64,000 nucleotides of DNA, from contig JABLUY010000036.1 in assembly GCA_013306675.1 (NCBI GenBank), positions 62,001 to 126,000 on the forward strand, in the 5' to 3' direction. This DNA is from Thraustochytrium sp. TN22 (Eukaryota; Sar; Bigyra; Thraustochytrida; Thraustochytriidae). Below the pieces are notes generated by a model. That model was not told the origin of the DNA. It saw nothing but the letters and a program-made list of their open reading frames with translations, and did no database searches. The position numbers and the translations under genes were made by a program. Positions 48,844-59,216 of this stretch are shown here, piece by piece; the first letter of the stretch is position 1; the number at the start of each line of letters is the position of its first letter.

Positions 48844-50519
48844 TCAAGGGCACGATGGACTCGTGCTGAGGCTGCTGCGAGAGGATCTTGAACTATGGCT
48901 TGATGGGGTGTCGGTGTAGCTGGCTTGGGCTACGTGGTCGTTCCTGCTCTGCGCTGTAGGGGTACCGGACGAGGCACTGGCGCTGCTCGAATCGACATGA
49001 TCGAGGCAAATGGGCGAAGGTGTTCCGTTGACGTTTGTCTTGCGCTTCTTGAAGCCTTCGTGAGGCTCGACGCGCACGCGCGTGTGCCACTTGGAAAAGC
49101 AGGTTGTGCGTTCATTCTTTCTCATGAACACGTGCAGAGGCACACCGCAGATGGTGCAACGACGGTGCGTTTGCTTGCCGCAGATGACGCAGAGCCGCTT
49201 GGCGGGAATCCTCTTGTTGTTGGCGTTGAAGGATGCCTTTCCCGCTGCCTCTGAGTCATGTTGCAGTGCGGCATCGAGGCGGATGTCGCGGGCTTGGCCG
49301 TGGTTGAAGAACTTCTGCAACTCGGGGGTTCGCTTGCGCTTACCGGCGGTCACGAGGTCCCTCGCCGCTTCCCTGGTGAGCCCAGTGGGCTTGGGCATGC
49401 TTGGCTGCATGTTGAACTCCACCTGCGCCGTATCGAGCTGCCTGCTCCTGTAGACGTGACGGACCATGTCGACAGTGAGGCGGAACGAGACAGTGCTGAG
49501 CGCTTCAGAGCGGTTCACCTTGTCGCGGAGGGCCTTTAGCCCGTCGCTGTCTTCGAGGTTGCTCTTCCTCGCAGCCTGTAAGTAGCGGTAGACCACGATG
49601 GCGTTGACAACGAGCTGCTTGTACGTGCGCAACGCGATGTTCTGGTCGCAGCTCAGATTCATGCACTGCGTGTTGGTGATCTGCTCCACGTACTGTGTGC
49701 TTCCGTCGACGCCGCCCTTTGCGACGTTGTATAGCTCCTGCGGTAAGCACTTGATGACATGCACGGGCCGCATGGGCCCCTTCAGAGCGACAAGCTTGCG
49801 CATGGCGCGCCACAGCCGGAAGTGCGAGCTCAGCACCGCCCCCTCCTCCTCGCCGAAGATGGCAGGTGGCTTGGGCGGCGCACCCGCTGTCGATGCTCTG
49901 GTGCGCCCATGTCGTGAGCTTGTCCGCCCACGGTTTCAGAGCGCGCTCCATGGCGAGCCGGGCGTCCGGAGGCACTTCAACGAGGCAGGCGTACAAACAC
50001 GAACTCGTGCTGGCAGCAACGTAGAGCACGTGATCGATTTGGAGGACCACAGCTTGGTGCAAGACTTGCGCGCGGTGCTCGGCAGGTATGGCCTTCCACC
50101 AAGTCTCGTCCCCCACGTGTTCATCTGGGTGCTCACGATACGTGCGTCTACCGCGCCTCCAGGCGCGACGCGCGTCTTGATCTCGACGCTGCATAGTACT
50201 GACGATGCGTCGCACTCCGCGCCTGGAATCCGGAAGCGAGCGACTCGATCCGGCGAGCCTGCGAGCCCCGGAACGGTCTTGTGCTGAATGAGGCCGACCT
50301 CGAACATGCACTCGCACCACGCGTCGGTTCGTCGACCAACGCAAGTATGTCTTCGAAGTCTTGCTGCGCAGCGGCCTCAGCACGAGCATCCTCGTCGCCA
50401 AGCTCCTCTCCTTCTTCGTCTTCGTCCCCTGTGTCCCGCTTGTCCAGGGGCACGAACTCGCTGTCGCTGTCGCTGTCGCTGTCGTCCTCCACGCGGTGGT
50501 TAGGCCTCGCCGATGCCAT
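48844..50519 (-). mobile_element. Broken DNA-transposon-like gene: YqaJ-type nuclease plus piggyBac-like C-terminal half
   Basis: Reading from an ATG at 50519, an acidic N-terminus (DDSDSDSDSEFVPLDKRDTG) is followed by a segment with GSPDRVARFR and CSVEIKTRV, the D...ExK core of YqaJ/lambda-exonuclease nucleases. Then come AQVLHQAVVLQIDHVLYVAA and VEVPPDARLAM, also typical of that family. Further on, ELYNVAKGGVDGSTQYVEQI matches the third-aspartate region of piggyBac transposases, and CVICGKQTHRRCTICGVPLH with CFSKWHT matches their C-terminal zinc-binding domain. The first two catalytic aspartates of piggyBac are not seen. The pieces lie in different frames, with two or three breaks or unrecognised introns, so the gene is probably dead. 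DNA is less GC-rich than neighbours, suggesting foreign origin. No terminal repeats were found. Confidence 0.6.
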
Positions 50520-51449
50520 GATGTCGCAGTGCGGGCCCGACTCCACGTCCAAGCGCTGCGGCAGGGGCGTGCGAGCTGAGAGCAGGCACAAGGCACCCGC
50601 CAGGGCCGCCTGCAGCCGCGCGCCGCAGCGCCTGCGGCTCCAGCGCGCTCCGCGACGAAGTCGCGCGCGAGCTCCCCCCAAAGCCGCTCTGGGCGAACTG
50701 CCGAGCTCATCTCATCCTAACCACCACGCCTTCGGCCAAAATGAATAGGGGGCAGGAGCCTTGGGTCGCTTCGAGTGGGCCTCTTCAAGCTCGGCCCCAT
50801 CGCTGCGTTTTTGATCGAATGCGGAACTAACTTCGCCAGACTCTAGGCCACTTTTTTGGAGCAAATCGGGAGTAAAGTACCCTCTTAATACGCTTTAGTG
50901 CCCCCTGTGCCGGGCGTCACCGAGGGACCCCCGCGTGGTAGGCGGATACGAGTAAGCATAGAGGTGTGATTGGGATATGCAGGGCACAGTGGTCGTGCGG
51001 CCCACGCATTCCTTCTCACGTCCAAGCTACGGATGACCGAGGCCAAGAGCTGCTTTTACAACAACAGCTTGGCCGGTAAGCGATTGCGGCATAGCATGGC
51101 CAGTAAGCGATTGCAGAGGCTGATGGTGCGGCGAACGAAGGCAAGCCTTTCGTTGCGCTGTTCGCGTCCTCGTTCCCGCCGCAGGACAACAGAAAAGACA
51201 CGCATCGCTTTTGCATCCATATCCAAGTGAATCCCCTCCGTTTCTTTTGGGCTCTTCGCTCACGCAACAGCTCTTCCCCGGCGCTGCTCTCTGCAAGATT
51301 GAAGCACATTACAGGCTCGCAACTGACTTTGATTTCTCGCAGGCCAGCTCCCAAGCCCGTCTTGCACCTCCTTCTTTTTTCTGTTTTGTTCTTCTGTTTT
51401 GTTTTGGCGCGGCCATCGTTCATCAGCATCATCAACATCAACATCATCA
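50520..51449. other. Intergenic region right of the mobile element
   Basis: It contains the presumed 5' flank of the element (to about 50960) and the 3' flank of the NDR kinase gene. No gene is supported. GTAAGCGATTGC(G/A)G repeats at about 51076 and 51103. T-rich stretches near 51365-51410 and an ATC/AAC run at 51421-51452 adjoin the kinase stop codon. Confidence 0.5.
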
Positions 51450-53096
51450 TCATGAGGAGGCGGTGGGCGGGGGCGGGGGAATGGCACCACCGGCGGGCAC
51501 GGCAATGTCGGCCGGGGTGAGTTCGTCGTTGTTTACAACAGAGGAGACGAGCTCGTGCGTCTGCTTCATCTTGGGCTTGGTGTAGGTGTAGCCGAGGAAC
51601 TTGGCGTCGCGGCGGGTGTTGCCGAGGCGCGAGGTGCGTCCGATGCGACCCTCGTGCGCGCCGGGCAGCGGCTCGTCGGGGAAGTCGTCGAAGAGGGAGG
51701 TAATCTCCTGGATGAGTGCAGCAAAGTCGGGGGCATCGTGGTCGAGCGTCTGCAGCTTGTCAAAGATGGCATCCACGTCCTGGGAGAAGCGCGGCACGTG
51801 GGGCGCCTGCTGGTCGCGGAGCGCCGCGAAGTCCGTGGACGCGAGCCAAGGGTGCGCCTTGATGTCGGCGGCGCCGTTCATGCCAAGGCGGTGCTCGGGA
51901 TCGCAAATGAGCTTCTGCACGAAGTCGACGCACTCGGGCGAGAGGCGCTGCAGGGCGTCGCGCGGGAAGACGAGCGAGCGGCGCCAGTGGATGATCTTGC
52001 GGCAGGTGTCCATGGGCGAGTCCGCGTAAAAGGGCGGGTAGCCGCAGAGGCACTCGAAGAGGATGACGCCGAGGCTCCACCAGTCGCAACCCATGCCGTA
52101 GCCAGACTGTGAGAGCACCTCGGGCGCGATGTAGTCTGGCGTGCCGACGGTGGAGTAGGCGAGCTTGCGGTCGCGGCGGTAGTTCATGCCACGCTGCGCC
52201 GTGGCGGCGTCTGCGGGCGCCGCAGCGGCGGCGGCGGAGCCCGATGCCGCGGCGGCCGCCATGGTGCCATTGCGTTGCACGGTGCCGGTGCTGGCGCGCG
52301 CGCCGGGAAGCGAGCGCTGCATGCCGGGCAGGGGCTCGGACTCGACCTTCTTGCAGAGGCCGAGGTCGGTGAGCTTGAGGTGGCCGCGCCAGTCGAGCAG
52401 CAAATTGTCCGGCTTGAGGTCGCGGTGGATGTAGCCGAGCGAGTGCACGGCCTCGATGGCCAGCACGGCCTCGGCCGCGTAGAAGCGGGTGGCGTCCTCG
52501 GAGAGCACGTCTTCCTTCATGAGGAGCGCCATGAGGTCGCCGCCAGGCAAGAACTCCATGACCAGGTATAGGTTGTGCTCATCCTGGAAGGAGTAGTGGA
52601 GCTCGACAAGCCACTGCGCAGAGTCGCTGGGGCCGGCATGGGCGAGGATGTTGCGCTCCGCGCGCACGTGCGAGACCTGGTTCTTGAGCACCATGGCCTG
52701 CTTGATCATGGTCTTCATGGCGTAGACCTCCCCGGTGTCTCGCTTCTTCACGAGGCGCACCTGGCCGAAGGCGCCCTTGCCGATGATGCGCAGCGGGACG
52801 AAGTCGTCCGTGGTCATGCGCTTGCGCATGGACCTGGCCTTCTTCATCTCCTCACGCATGAGCTTGTCGCGCAGCTCGCGCTTCTTGTCCTCGTCCAGCC
52901 CGAGCCGCAGCATCTCGCGCTCCAGCACGTCCATGCGCAGGCGCCGCTCGCGTCGGTCGCGCTCGATCTCCCGGTACCTCTGCTCCAGGAACTCCTTGGT
53001 GGCCGCCGCTCGCTCCGAGGCCGCGGCGCTCACCGGCGCGCCGCCCTTCTTCACGCCGCCGCCGCCGCCGGGCCTGCTCGCCGCGTACGCCATCAT
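51450..53096 (-). CDS. NDR/LATS-family AGC protein kinase
   Basis: About 548 residues. The N-terminal helix (about 30-85, [20 protein letters not shown]) fits the MOB-binding region of NDR kinases. The kinase domain begins at [20 protein letters not shown], has the ATP-binding lysine in YAMKTM, the HRDLKPDN catalytic loop and [11 protein letters not shown] long Ala/Gly-rich insert and a basic segment ([11 protein letters not shown]) before GTPDY correspond to the auto-inhibitory insert of this family. The C-terminus carries the hydrophobic motif FLGYTYTK, with the regulatory threonine. The metal-binding motif is DLG, not DFG. In other eukaryotes these kinases act with MOB proteins in Hippo/MEN-like pathways that control cell shape and division. 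The upstream frame is open but low-complexity, so the MM at 53096 was chosen. Confidence 0.9.
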   Translation of the reverse strand: MMAYAASRPGGGGGVKKGGAPVSAAASERAAATKEFLEQRYREIERDRRERRLRMDVLEREMLRLGLDEDKKRELRDKLMREEMKKARSMRKRMTTDDFVPLRIIGKGAFGQVRLVKKRDTGEVYAMKTMIKQAMVLKNQVSHVRAERNILAHAGPSDSAQWLVELHYSFQDEHNLYLVMEFLPGGDLMALLMKEDVLSEDATRFYAAEAVLAIEAVHSLGYIHRDLKPDNLLLDWRGHLKLTDLGLCKKVESEPLPGMQRSLPGARASTGTVQRNGTMAAAAASGSAAAAAAPADAATAQRGMNYRRDRKLAYSTVGTPDYIAPEVLSQSGYGMGCDWWSLGVILFECLCGYPPFYADSPMDTCRKIIHWRRSLVFPRDALQRLSPECVDFVQKLICDPEHRLGMNGAADIKAHPWLASTDFAALRDQQAPHVPRFSQDVDAIFDKLQTLDHDAPDFAALIQEITSLFDDFPDEPLPGAHEGRIGRTSRLGNTRRDAKFLGYTYTKPKMKQTHELVSSVVNNDELTPADIAVPAGGAIPPPPPTASS

Positions 53097-53759
53097 CGCC
53101 GCGCCCGCGCGCGCGCGCGCGCCTCCTCTGCCCGCCTGGGGGCCAGCCGGCCGCCTCCTCCTCGCTCCCGCCTCCGCTCGCGCGGATCGCGCCCTCGCCC
53201 TCGCGCCGCGGCCGCCGCGGCCGCCGGGCGGGCGGGGGGGAAGGGCGGGCCGCGCTGGGCCGCCGCGCCGCTGCGCCGCTCTCCCTCGCTCGCGCGCGCG
53301 CGCGCCGGGCCTGGGCGGAGGGGTCTGCCGCCCAGGCTGTGCTCTCCCTCTCTCTCTTCTTTCTTTCGGGCGCGCCCAAGTGGTTTCGCCGCCTCTGGCG
53401 CGCGCGCGCCCCTCGGGGCGGCGGCGGGGCGCCTCTCGGGCCAATACAGAATCCAGAGCTGCACTTGCGCCGCGGCGCGCTACTAGGGCTAGGGGGCCGC
53501 GGCCACTGCGGCCGCGCGCCGGGCGGCACTTGCGCGGGCTCGGGCGGCCAGTGGCGGGGAAACCACCGGCGCCGCGGGGGTACAGAAAGAGGTCGGGACG
53601 CCGTCGGCGACGCCACGCGGCGTTTTGTACACGGCAGCGAGCTCGGAGAACGTTGAGCCTGGGCCAGGCAGGCAGGCAGGCGGGCGGGCACGGCGCGCGT
53701 GGCCAGGGCTGCTCGGCCGGGCGCGGCGGCTGGAGGTCTTGCTCGTACGGGCGCAGCAT
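53097..53759. other. 5' flank of the NDR kinase gene
   Basis: Extremely GC-rich, with GC dinucleotide runs at about 53100-53118 and 53290-53308. The kinase frame stays open here but reads as Arg/Pro/Ala low complexity. It lies between the kinase start and the 3' end of NOP53. A CAGGCAGGCAGGCAGGCGGG run is at about 53667. No other gene is seen. Confidence 0.5.
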
Positions 53760-54651
53760 TTACTTCTTGGCCTTGCGAGCCTTGCCGGCCTTGGCCGCCT
53801 CGTCCTGCTCTGGCACGAAGGGCTTGCCCGTGCGGACATACTTGACAAAGGGCTTCTTGCGCTTCCTGTGAGCTCACCAGGGGCGAGAGACGCCGAGAGA
53901 GTTAGTTTGCCTGAGTCGTTTCTGTGCGGATCGGGACACGCGGCGGCGCAGTGGCTAGTCGGCGTCCGCCTGGGACGCCCAGTGAGCGTCGCGCAGGGCC
54001 GCCGCGTGTGTGCCGCACGCGGCGGCGCGTGCGCGAGACTTGAGCGAGCGCGCCTGGAGCTGTCAGGGATAGGTTTCGTTTCATTGACGGTCAAACGAAA
54101 GATGGTAAAAGTTTGGGTATCATCACCCAGCTCCAGGCGCGCCGCGCACCACCACACCAAGACCTGCTGCGACGCGCGAGCCGCATGCGAGAAAACGTAC
54201 CCGAGGCGACGCTTCAAGTCGCCCGTGTCCATCTTGTTGCGCTGATGCAAACTGTGGAAGCGCTCCAGCGCCATGTTGCCGTGCGGCTTGAGCGCACGCA
54301 TCGTGCTGGACAGATCCGACGGCAGCACCGCCTCCACGAAAGGCTCGCGCCGAACCACCCTGCCGTTGACCTTGGGCTCCGGCTCGGTCTGCGCCAATTC
54401 TTCCTCGCGCGCCTTCTTCTGCGCGGCCTTTTCGGCGGCCAAATCCTCCAGCTCCTGCACCTCGCCTTGGATCTGCCCCATGCGATCCAGCGAGGCCACA
54501 AGCTCCGTGCGCGCCTTCTTGTCGCGCGCCCGCACCTCCTGCTCGCGCCGTCGCTTCGCGCGGTTGCGGTCGCGCCGAGTCATGCGCTCGCCCGCCTCGC
54601 GCCTGCGCTTTTTTGAGCCGCCCTTACCCTCGCCCTCCTTAGACTCCTCCA

Positions 54652-54691
<40 letters not shown>

Positions 54692-54992
54692 CTCACTCGA
54701 GCTCGCGCCCTCATCGTCATCCAGCTGGGCCGGCGCGACCGGCGCCAGGCCGGCCTCGCGCGCCTTGCGCAGGTCCATGGCTTCCGTGAAGCCGGCCGGC
54801 TTCGAGTACGCCGTCAGGCTCTCAATGTACTCGCTGTGGGCGCGCGCCGAGTCCTCCAGACCCTTGCGCAGCGCCTCCGCCTCCGGGTTGTACGAGGTCG
54901 CCACCTTCGGCTCCCGCACAGCCGGCACGAGCGCGTGCCGCGTCTCGCGGCCAAAGTGCGCCTGGCGCAGCTTACGAGGCCGCCGCTTCGCA

Positions 54993-55025
<33 letters not shown>

Positions 55026-55417
55026 ACGGGCGCCGCCGCGCCCACCTCCTCATCTGCCCACAGGTCCAGCTGCGGCTCCTTTGCCTTCTTCTTGGTCTGC
55101 TTGCCCGCGGCCGCCGCCGAGGACGCCGAGGACGAGGCCGCGGCCCTGCGCTTGCGCAGCAGCGCCGTGTCCGTGCGCGACTCGACCGGGTTGGCGCGCA
55201 GCTCCTCCTCCTCGCGGTCCTTGGCCTCTCGGTCCAGGCGCGCGCGCTCGCGCCTCGACAGCTTGGGCGCGTCGTTCACGTCCGTGTAGAAGAGCTGCTC
55301 GTCGGCCTTGCCCGCGGCGCCCGCCAGCGCCTCGCGCAGCTCCGCGTCCAGCTGCCGCGCGCCATTCTTGCCGCGCCGCCTGCGCGCGCCCGGCTTGCCG
55401 ACCTTCGCCCGCCCCAT
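53760..55417 (-). CDS. NOP53: NOP53/GLTSCR2-like ribosome biogenesis factor, two exons
   Basis: Exon 1 is 55417-54201 and exon 2 is 53865-53760, with a 335-base phase 2 intron (donor GTACGT, acceptor CTCACAG, branch AACTAAC about 40 bases upstream). The joined frame is 440 residues. It starts MGRAKVGKPGARRRRGKNGA and has QLFYTDVNDAPKLSRRERAR, KVATSYNPEAEALRKGL and a DEDEDE run near residue 230. A basic coiled coil follows, then RALKPHGNMALERFHSLHQR and the basic end KRKKPFVKYVRTGKPFVP. These blocks match NOP53 (GLTSCR2/PICT1), a nucleolar protein that recruits the exosome helicase Mtr4 during 60S maturation. Without splicing the frame runs into unrelated sequence. It is head-to-head with the reductase gene. 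Confidence 0.85.
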
Positions 55418-55868
55418 CGCGCCAGCCGCCGCCGCTCGCCCGCCGCCCGCCGCCGCCCACGTGGCACTCGGGTCTGCCTGCGCGCCGCCGCGCCGCGCCG
55501 CGCCGCGCCGCGCATGGGTGGCGCGCGCGCGGCCTCCGCTGCGCAAGGCCTGCGCTGGGATGGTTGGCTGGCCCGCGCGCCGCGCCGCGTAACCGCCCCG
55601 CGCGCGTTGCCCGCGCCGCGGTTTCCCGGGGTCGCGGCCGGGCCCTGGCGCACACCTTGCGCACCGGGTCCCCGCGAGGACCTCCCTGGCGCCCCCCGGC
55701 TGTCGTGATCGCTGCTGTCGCTCCGGCACGCGGCGTGAGAATCAATCGCGAGCTTGGCGAGAGCGAGCAGGTGAAGACGAAGGCGCTGCGGGCGAGGCTG
55801 CACGGGAGCTCGCACTGCAGCTGCAGACACGCAGGCGCGCAGGCACGCAGGCTGGAGCGGCGGCCGAC
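55418..55868. promoter_or_regulatory. Divergent promoter of NOP53 and the reductase gene
   Basis: 451 bases lie between the two start codons. The left 150 bases contain GCC and CGCGC repeats (CGCCGCGCCGCGCCGCGCCG near 55488). Both promoters must lie here, but no known element is recognisable. Confidence 0.45.
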
Positions 55869-56909
55869 ATGGGCGAGGAGGTCGTGCTGGCGGCCAGGCC
55901 GGGCAAGGACGCCGCCGTGAGCGAGGCGCAGTTTGAGGTGCGCGAGGGAGGGGCAGAGGGCGAGGTCGAGGACGGGGAGGTCGAGCTGGAGCTCCTGGTG
56001 GTCAGCGTGGACCCGTACATGCGGTGCCGGTTTAATGCGAGCACAGGGGCAGAGTACCTGACGCCCTTCGAGCTGGGCCAGCCCATCTGCTCTGGTGGAG
56101 CGGCCACCGTCAAGGCGTCGGCGCACCCGGACTATGCTATCGGCGACCTCGTGGTCTCGCAGATGAACATGCCCTGGCGTAAGACGGTCCGCACGAGGCC
56201 CGAGGCCATCCCGGACCTGGCCAAGCTGCCGGCGGGCATGGACCCGCTGCTCTCCGTGGGGCCGCTCGGCATGCCCGGGCTCTCTGCATGGTTTGGTGTC
56301 GAGCAGAGCAAGCCGCAGCAGGGTGAGCTCGTCGTGCTGTCCAGCTGCGCCGGCGCCGTGGGCTCCGTGGCCGGCCAGCTCTTCCGCCGCGCCGGCGCCC
56401 GCGTCATTGGCATTTGTGGCAGCGACGACAAGGCCAAGTGGAGCCTCGACATTGGCTGCGCCGATGTGGCGCTCAACTACCGGGCCCCCGACTTTGCGGA
56501 CCAGCTCAACCAGGCGTGCACGGGCGCGGTCGACCTCTACTTCGACAACGTCGGCGGCGACATTAGCGAGAAGGTCATCATGCAGCTCAGACAGGGCGGC
56601 CGCGTCGTGGTCTGCGGCCAGATCTCTAGCTACAACCAGGACACGACACGCGAGGACTATGTGTACCCGGACCCGCTCCCACCGGCTGTCGCCAAGCACC
56701 TCGACGACATCAAGGGTACCCGCGAACGCTTCTTTGTGGGCTGGTACAGCGAGAAGAACGAGAGCGCTCTTCTCGAGATGCAGTCTTTGCACGCGGCAGG
56801 CGATCTGCGCGCCCCGGTCGCCTGGGTGCAAGGTCTCGAGTCCGCTGGAGCTGCCTTTTGTGACATGATGGCCGGCAAGTACATGGGCAAGGTTTTGGTG
56901 CGCTGTTGA
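55869..56909 (+). CDS. Prostaglandin reductase 2-like NADP-dependent oxidoreductase
   Basis: 346 residues, the usual length of the leukotriene B4 dehydrogenase/prostaglandin reductase branch of the zinc-free MDR superfamily. The catalytic-domain start has VSVDPYMRCRF. The cofactor fold has VLSSCAGAVGSVAGQLFRRA, with the variant AxxGxxG loop of this branch. YFDNVGGDISEKVIMQL and GRVVVCGQISSYNQ are the family signatures. These enzymes reduce the carbon-carbon double bond of alpha,beta-unsaturated ketones or aldehydes with NADPH; in animals the substrates include 15-keto-prostaglandins. Here it more likely detoxifies lipid-derived enals or enones. Cytosolic; no targeting signal. Confidence 0.85.
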   Translation: MGEEVVLAARPGKDAAVSEAQFEVREGGAEGEVEDGEVELELLVVSVDPYMRCRFNASTGAEYLTPFELGQPICSGGAATVKASAHPDYAIGDLVVSQMNMPWRKTVRTRPEAIPDLAKLPAGMDPLLSVGPLGMPGLSAWFGVEQSKPQQGELVVLSSCAGAVGSVAGQLFRRAGARVIGICGSDDKAKWSLDIGCADVALNYRAPDFADQLNQACTGAVDLYFDNVGGDISEKVIMQLRQGGRVVVCGQISSYNQDTTREDYVYPDPLPPAVAKHLDDIKGTRERFFVGWYSEKNESALLEMQSLHAAGDLRAPVAWVQGLESAGAAFCDMMAGKYMGKVLVRC

Positions 56910-56958
56910 TACCAGACAAGCTCTTGCTGTGCTGATGAAGAGAACAAGAAGAAGATCT

Positions 56959-57056
56959 AGCTATGAATTGACAGTGAGTGCAAGCGGGTGCGCCTGTACA
57001 CTTAGGTCTTAGCTATGAATTTTCAGTGAGTGCAAGCGGATGCGCCTGTACACTCG
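56959..57056. repeat. Tandem duplication, period 52 bp
   Basis: Copies at 56959-57010 and 57011-57056 share AGCTATGAATT, CAGTGAGTGCAAGCGG and TGCGCCTGTACACT, with only a few substitutions. It is in the 3' flank of the reductase gene and probably non-coding. Confidence 0.8.
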
Positions 57057-57152
57057 TCATGCGAGCCGGTGATCCGATGTGCGAGCAGCAGCAAAACCAG
57101 ATTCAATGTCTACGTTGCGACGAGCATGTTGCCCTTAGAAAATCTGTGCTCC

Positions 57153-57410
57153 TGCGCACATCATGCCGCACGCATTGTTCATGAGCTTTTTTTTGTGAAA
57201 TGGGAGCACTTGCAGCTGACAGCCTCGGATGCACGCATGTCTCGCATGACCCTGCGCAAGTCGCGCCGCGCGCAAGCTCACTGCGCAAATCATGCCGCAC
57301 GCATTGTCCATGAGCTTTTTTGTGTGAAATGCGAGCACTTGCAGCTGACAGCCTCGGATGCACGCATGTCTCGCATGACCCTGCGCAAGTCGCGCCGCGC
57401 GCAAGCTCAC
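57153..57410. repeat. Tandem duplication, period 129 bp
   Basis: Two adjacent copies (57153-57281 and 57282-57410) are nearly identical. They share ATCATGCCGCACGCATTGT, GAGCACTTGCAGCTGACAGC, ACGCATGTCTCGCATGACCC and TCGCGCCGCGCGCAAGCTCA. They differ at a handful of sites, mostly within the T-run. High identity points to a recent duplication in the 3' intergenic DNA. Confidence 0.85.
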
Positions 57411-57446
57411 ACAGACACACACACAAAAACATGAACGGGTTCGTTG

Positions 57447-59216
57447 TTATCGCAGAGTGAGCTCTACAGAAGGCTCGACGCGCGCGTCGCGTTCGCTTCC
57501 CGGCACGGCGTGGTCTTCCGCAGTAACGACGGAGTAAAGGTCATCGTCCGGCTGTACGCGACGCGCCTCCTCGAGCTCGTGCAGAGCCTCGTCGCGGTCA
57601 CCGCCCAGACGATCCAACAGGTAGCCATCGAGGACGGCATTCGAGTCCTGGTCCGGGTGGTGCTTGAGGTAGTTGCGCAGGATGCGCTGGTCGACGCTGC
57701 GCACGTCGCGCTCCAAGGTGAAGACCGTGGCGCCCAGCATGAGCCCGCAGACCAGCCAACCAGCCATGGAGATGGCGAGCGCGTCTCGACGGCGGTCCGG
57801 CATGGCCTCGATGATGAGGCTCACTGCAAAGGGCCCCACGGCGCGGCCCAGGTCGTCCGTAAGCGTCAAGATTGAAAAGGCGCTGCCGCGCGTCTCGGGC
57901 ACGGTGACATTGAGCATGAGCGCGCGCAGCACGGAACCCGGTATGCCGGCCAGAAAGCCCGCTGGAATGGACAGCACAAAGACGGCCCAGCTCGGGAGCC
58001 AGTTGGCACCGTAGAGGATGATCACGATGGGCACGCCGCCCAGGATTGTGGAGGCGCCCATGCAGAGCGCGATGGCACGCTTGCGTCGGCGAAACCAGCG
58101 GTCCGTGAGCCAGCCCGACCAGAGCTGGCCGACCACGATGCCCACGCCAAAGAGCAGCACGATGACCGTGGCGAGCTCCACGGAGATGCCCAGCTCCGCG
58201 GCGAGGAAGTCGTTAAAGTACACGATCATCACGCCCCACGGTAGCGAGCCGGGCAGGCCTTGTAGCAGCAAGAGCAGCACCGTAGGGCAGGAGAGCAGCA
58301 CGCGCAGCTTGGCCCACGAGATGCGCTCGCTGTAGACGATATTGGTCGAGGCGGCCACCTGGTTGAGCACCTCCTCCTGCGTACCTCGCTGCGGCTCCTC
58401 GGTCGTCAGCAGGAGCAGCAACACGAGCACGTACGCCGGCACGGCCACCATGAGGAAGGGTACGCGCCAGCCGAGCGAGGGCCCGGCGATGCCGGCGATG
58501 ATCTGGCCGAAGCCGACGCCAAAGCCCATGGCCACGCCCGCGCCAGCCACTACTGAGCCGCGCTTGTTGGTTGGCCACAGGTCGCCCAGCAAGGAGTAGC
58601 ACAGCGGGACGGCGCCACCCACGCTGACGCCCGTGACCGCGCGTGCCGCAAGCAGCTGCGGGTAGGTCCGCACCCAGTACGTGGACAAGCAGCCGGTCTC
58701 GCCGATGAGCACGATGGCCGCCAACGTGTACACGCGGTTCACGCTGTCGCTCAGGTAGCCCACTACGAGGGACGTCACGCCGCCCACCACGAAGAAGACG
58801 AGCGCCACGTCGCCGCCTAGGTGTCGATCACGCTCCACGGGCGTGAACCCGAACTCCTCCGCGATGGCGCTCAGCTCCGGCGCCAGCAAGTTCTGGTCCG
58901 CGAACAGGAACACGTTGATCGTGCACAGCAGCACCGTCGCGTACACCCTGTCCCGCACGGGGCACCACGGCAGCCCGCACGCGCCGCGCCTCGCCTCGCC
59001 GGTCGCCTTGCCGCCGCCGGCCGCGGCCTGCGCCTCACCGCGGCGCTCGCCGTCGCCGCCGCCGCCGCCGCCGCCGCCCACCAGCGCGGCGCTGGCGTCC
59101 GCGCTCATGCCGCCGTCGCTCCCCGGCCTCGCCGCCCGCCCTGCCGCCGCCGCGCCGCCGCGCCAGCCAGCCTCGCGGCTTTGCTCGTGGGTCCGAGTCC
59201 GGGTTGGGGCTCTCAT
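57447..59216 (-). CDS. Spinster-like MFS transporter
   Basis: 589 residues from the ATG at 59216; a second in-frame ATG at 59108 (MSADASAALV) may be the true start, since the first 36 residues are low-complexity. About 11-12 membrane helices are visible. Helix 1 carries CTINVFLFADQNLLAPELSA, followed by GYLSDSVNRVYT, the MFS loop 2-3 motif. VTGVSVGGAVPLCYSLLGDL and NKRGSVVAGAG are typical of Spinster-type carriers, and WLTDRWFRRRKRA is the equivalent loop in the second half. The C-terminal tail is about 90 residues, acidic and hydrophilic. Animal Spinsters export sphingosine-1-phosphate or lysophospholipids from lysosomes or the plasma membrane; the substrate here is unknown. It is head-to-head with the ARL gene. 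Confidence 0.8.
   Translation of the reverse strand: MRAPTRTRTHEQSREAGWRGGAAAAGRAARPGSDGGMSADASAALVGGGGGGGGDGERRGEAQAAAGGGKATGEARRGACGLPWCPVRDRVYATVLLCTINVFLFADQNLLAPELSAIAEEFGFTPVERDRHLGGDVALVFFVVGGVTSLVVGYLSDSVNRVYTLAAIVLIGETGCLSTYWVRTYPQLLAARAVTGVSVGGAVPLCYSLLGDLWPTNKRGSVVAGAGVAMGFGVGFGQIIAGIAGPSLGWRVPFLMVAVPAYVLVLLLLLTTEEPQRGTQEEVLNQVAASTNIVYSERISWAKLRVLLSCPTVLLLLLQGLPGSLPWGVMIVYFNDFLAAELGISVELATVIVLLFGVGIVVGQLWSGWLTDRWFRRRKRAIALCMGASTILGGVPIVIILYGANWLPSWAVFVLSIPAGFLAGIPGSVLRALMLNVTVPETRGSAFSILTLTDDLGRAVGPFAVSLIIEAMPDRRRDALAISMAGWLVCGLMLGATVFTLERDVRSVDQRILRNYLKHHPDQDSNAVLDGYLLDRLGGDRDEALHELEEARRVQPDDDLYSVVTAEDHAVPGSERDARVEPSVELTLR

Larger units (their letters stand above)
56910..57446. 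other. Tail-to-tail intergenic region with tandem repeats
   Basis: This lies between the 3' ends of the reductase and transporter genes. Apart from the two tandem duplications listed separately, I see no gene. Minus-strand frames of about 100 residues run through both 129-base copies only because the period is a multiple of three. Confidence 0.6.

Noticed and set aside
48600-50960. TTAA sites at 48664 and 50885 as ends of a piggyBac element
   Set aside because: The sequences inside these sites are not inverted repeats of each other beyond a few bases.
53489-53759. Continuation of the NOP53 open frame past 54201 as coding
   Set aside because: The frame loses all resemblance to NOP53 after GTACGT at 54200, while the missing basic C-terminus is found in another frame behind a good acceptor at 53866.
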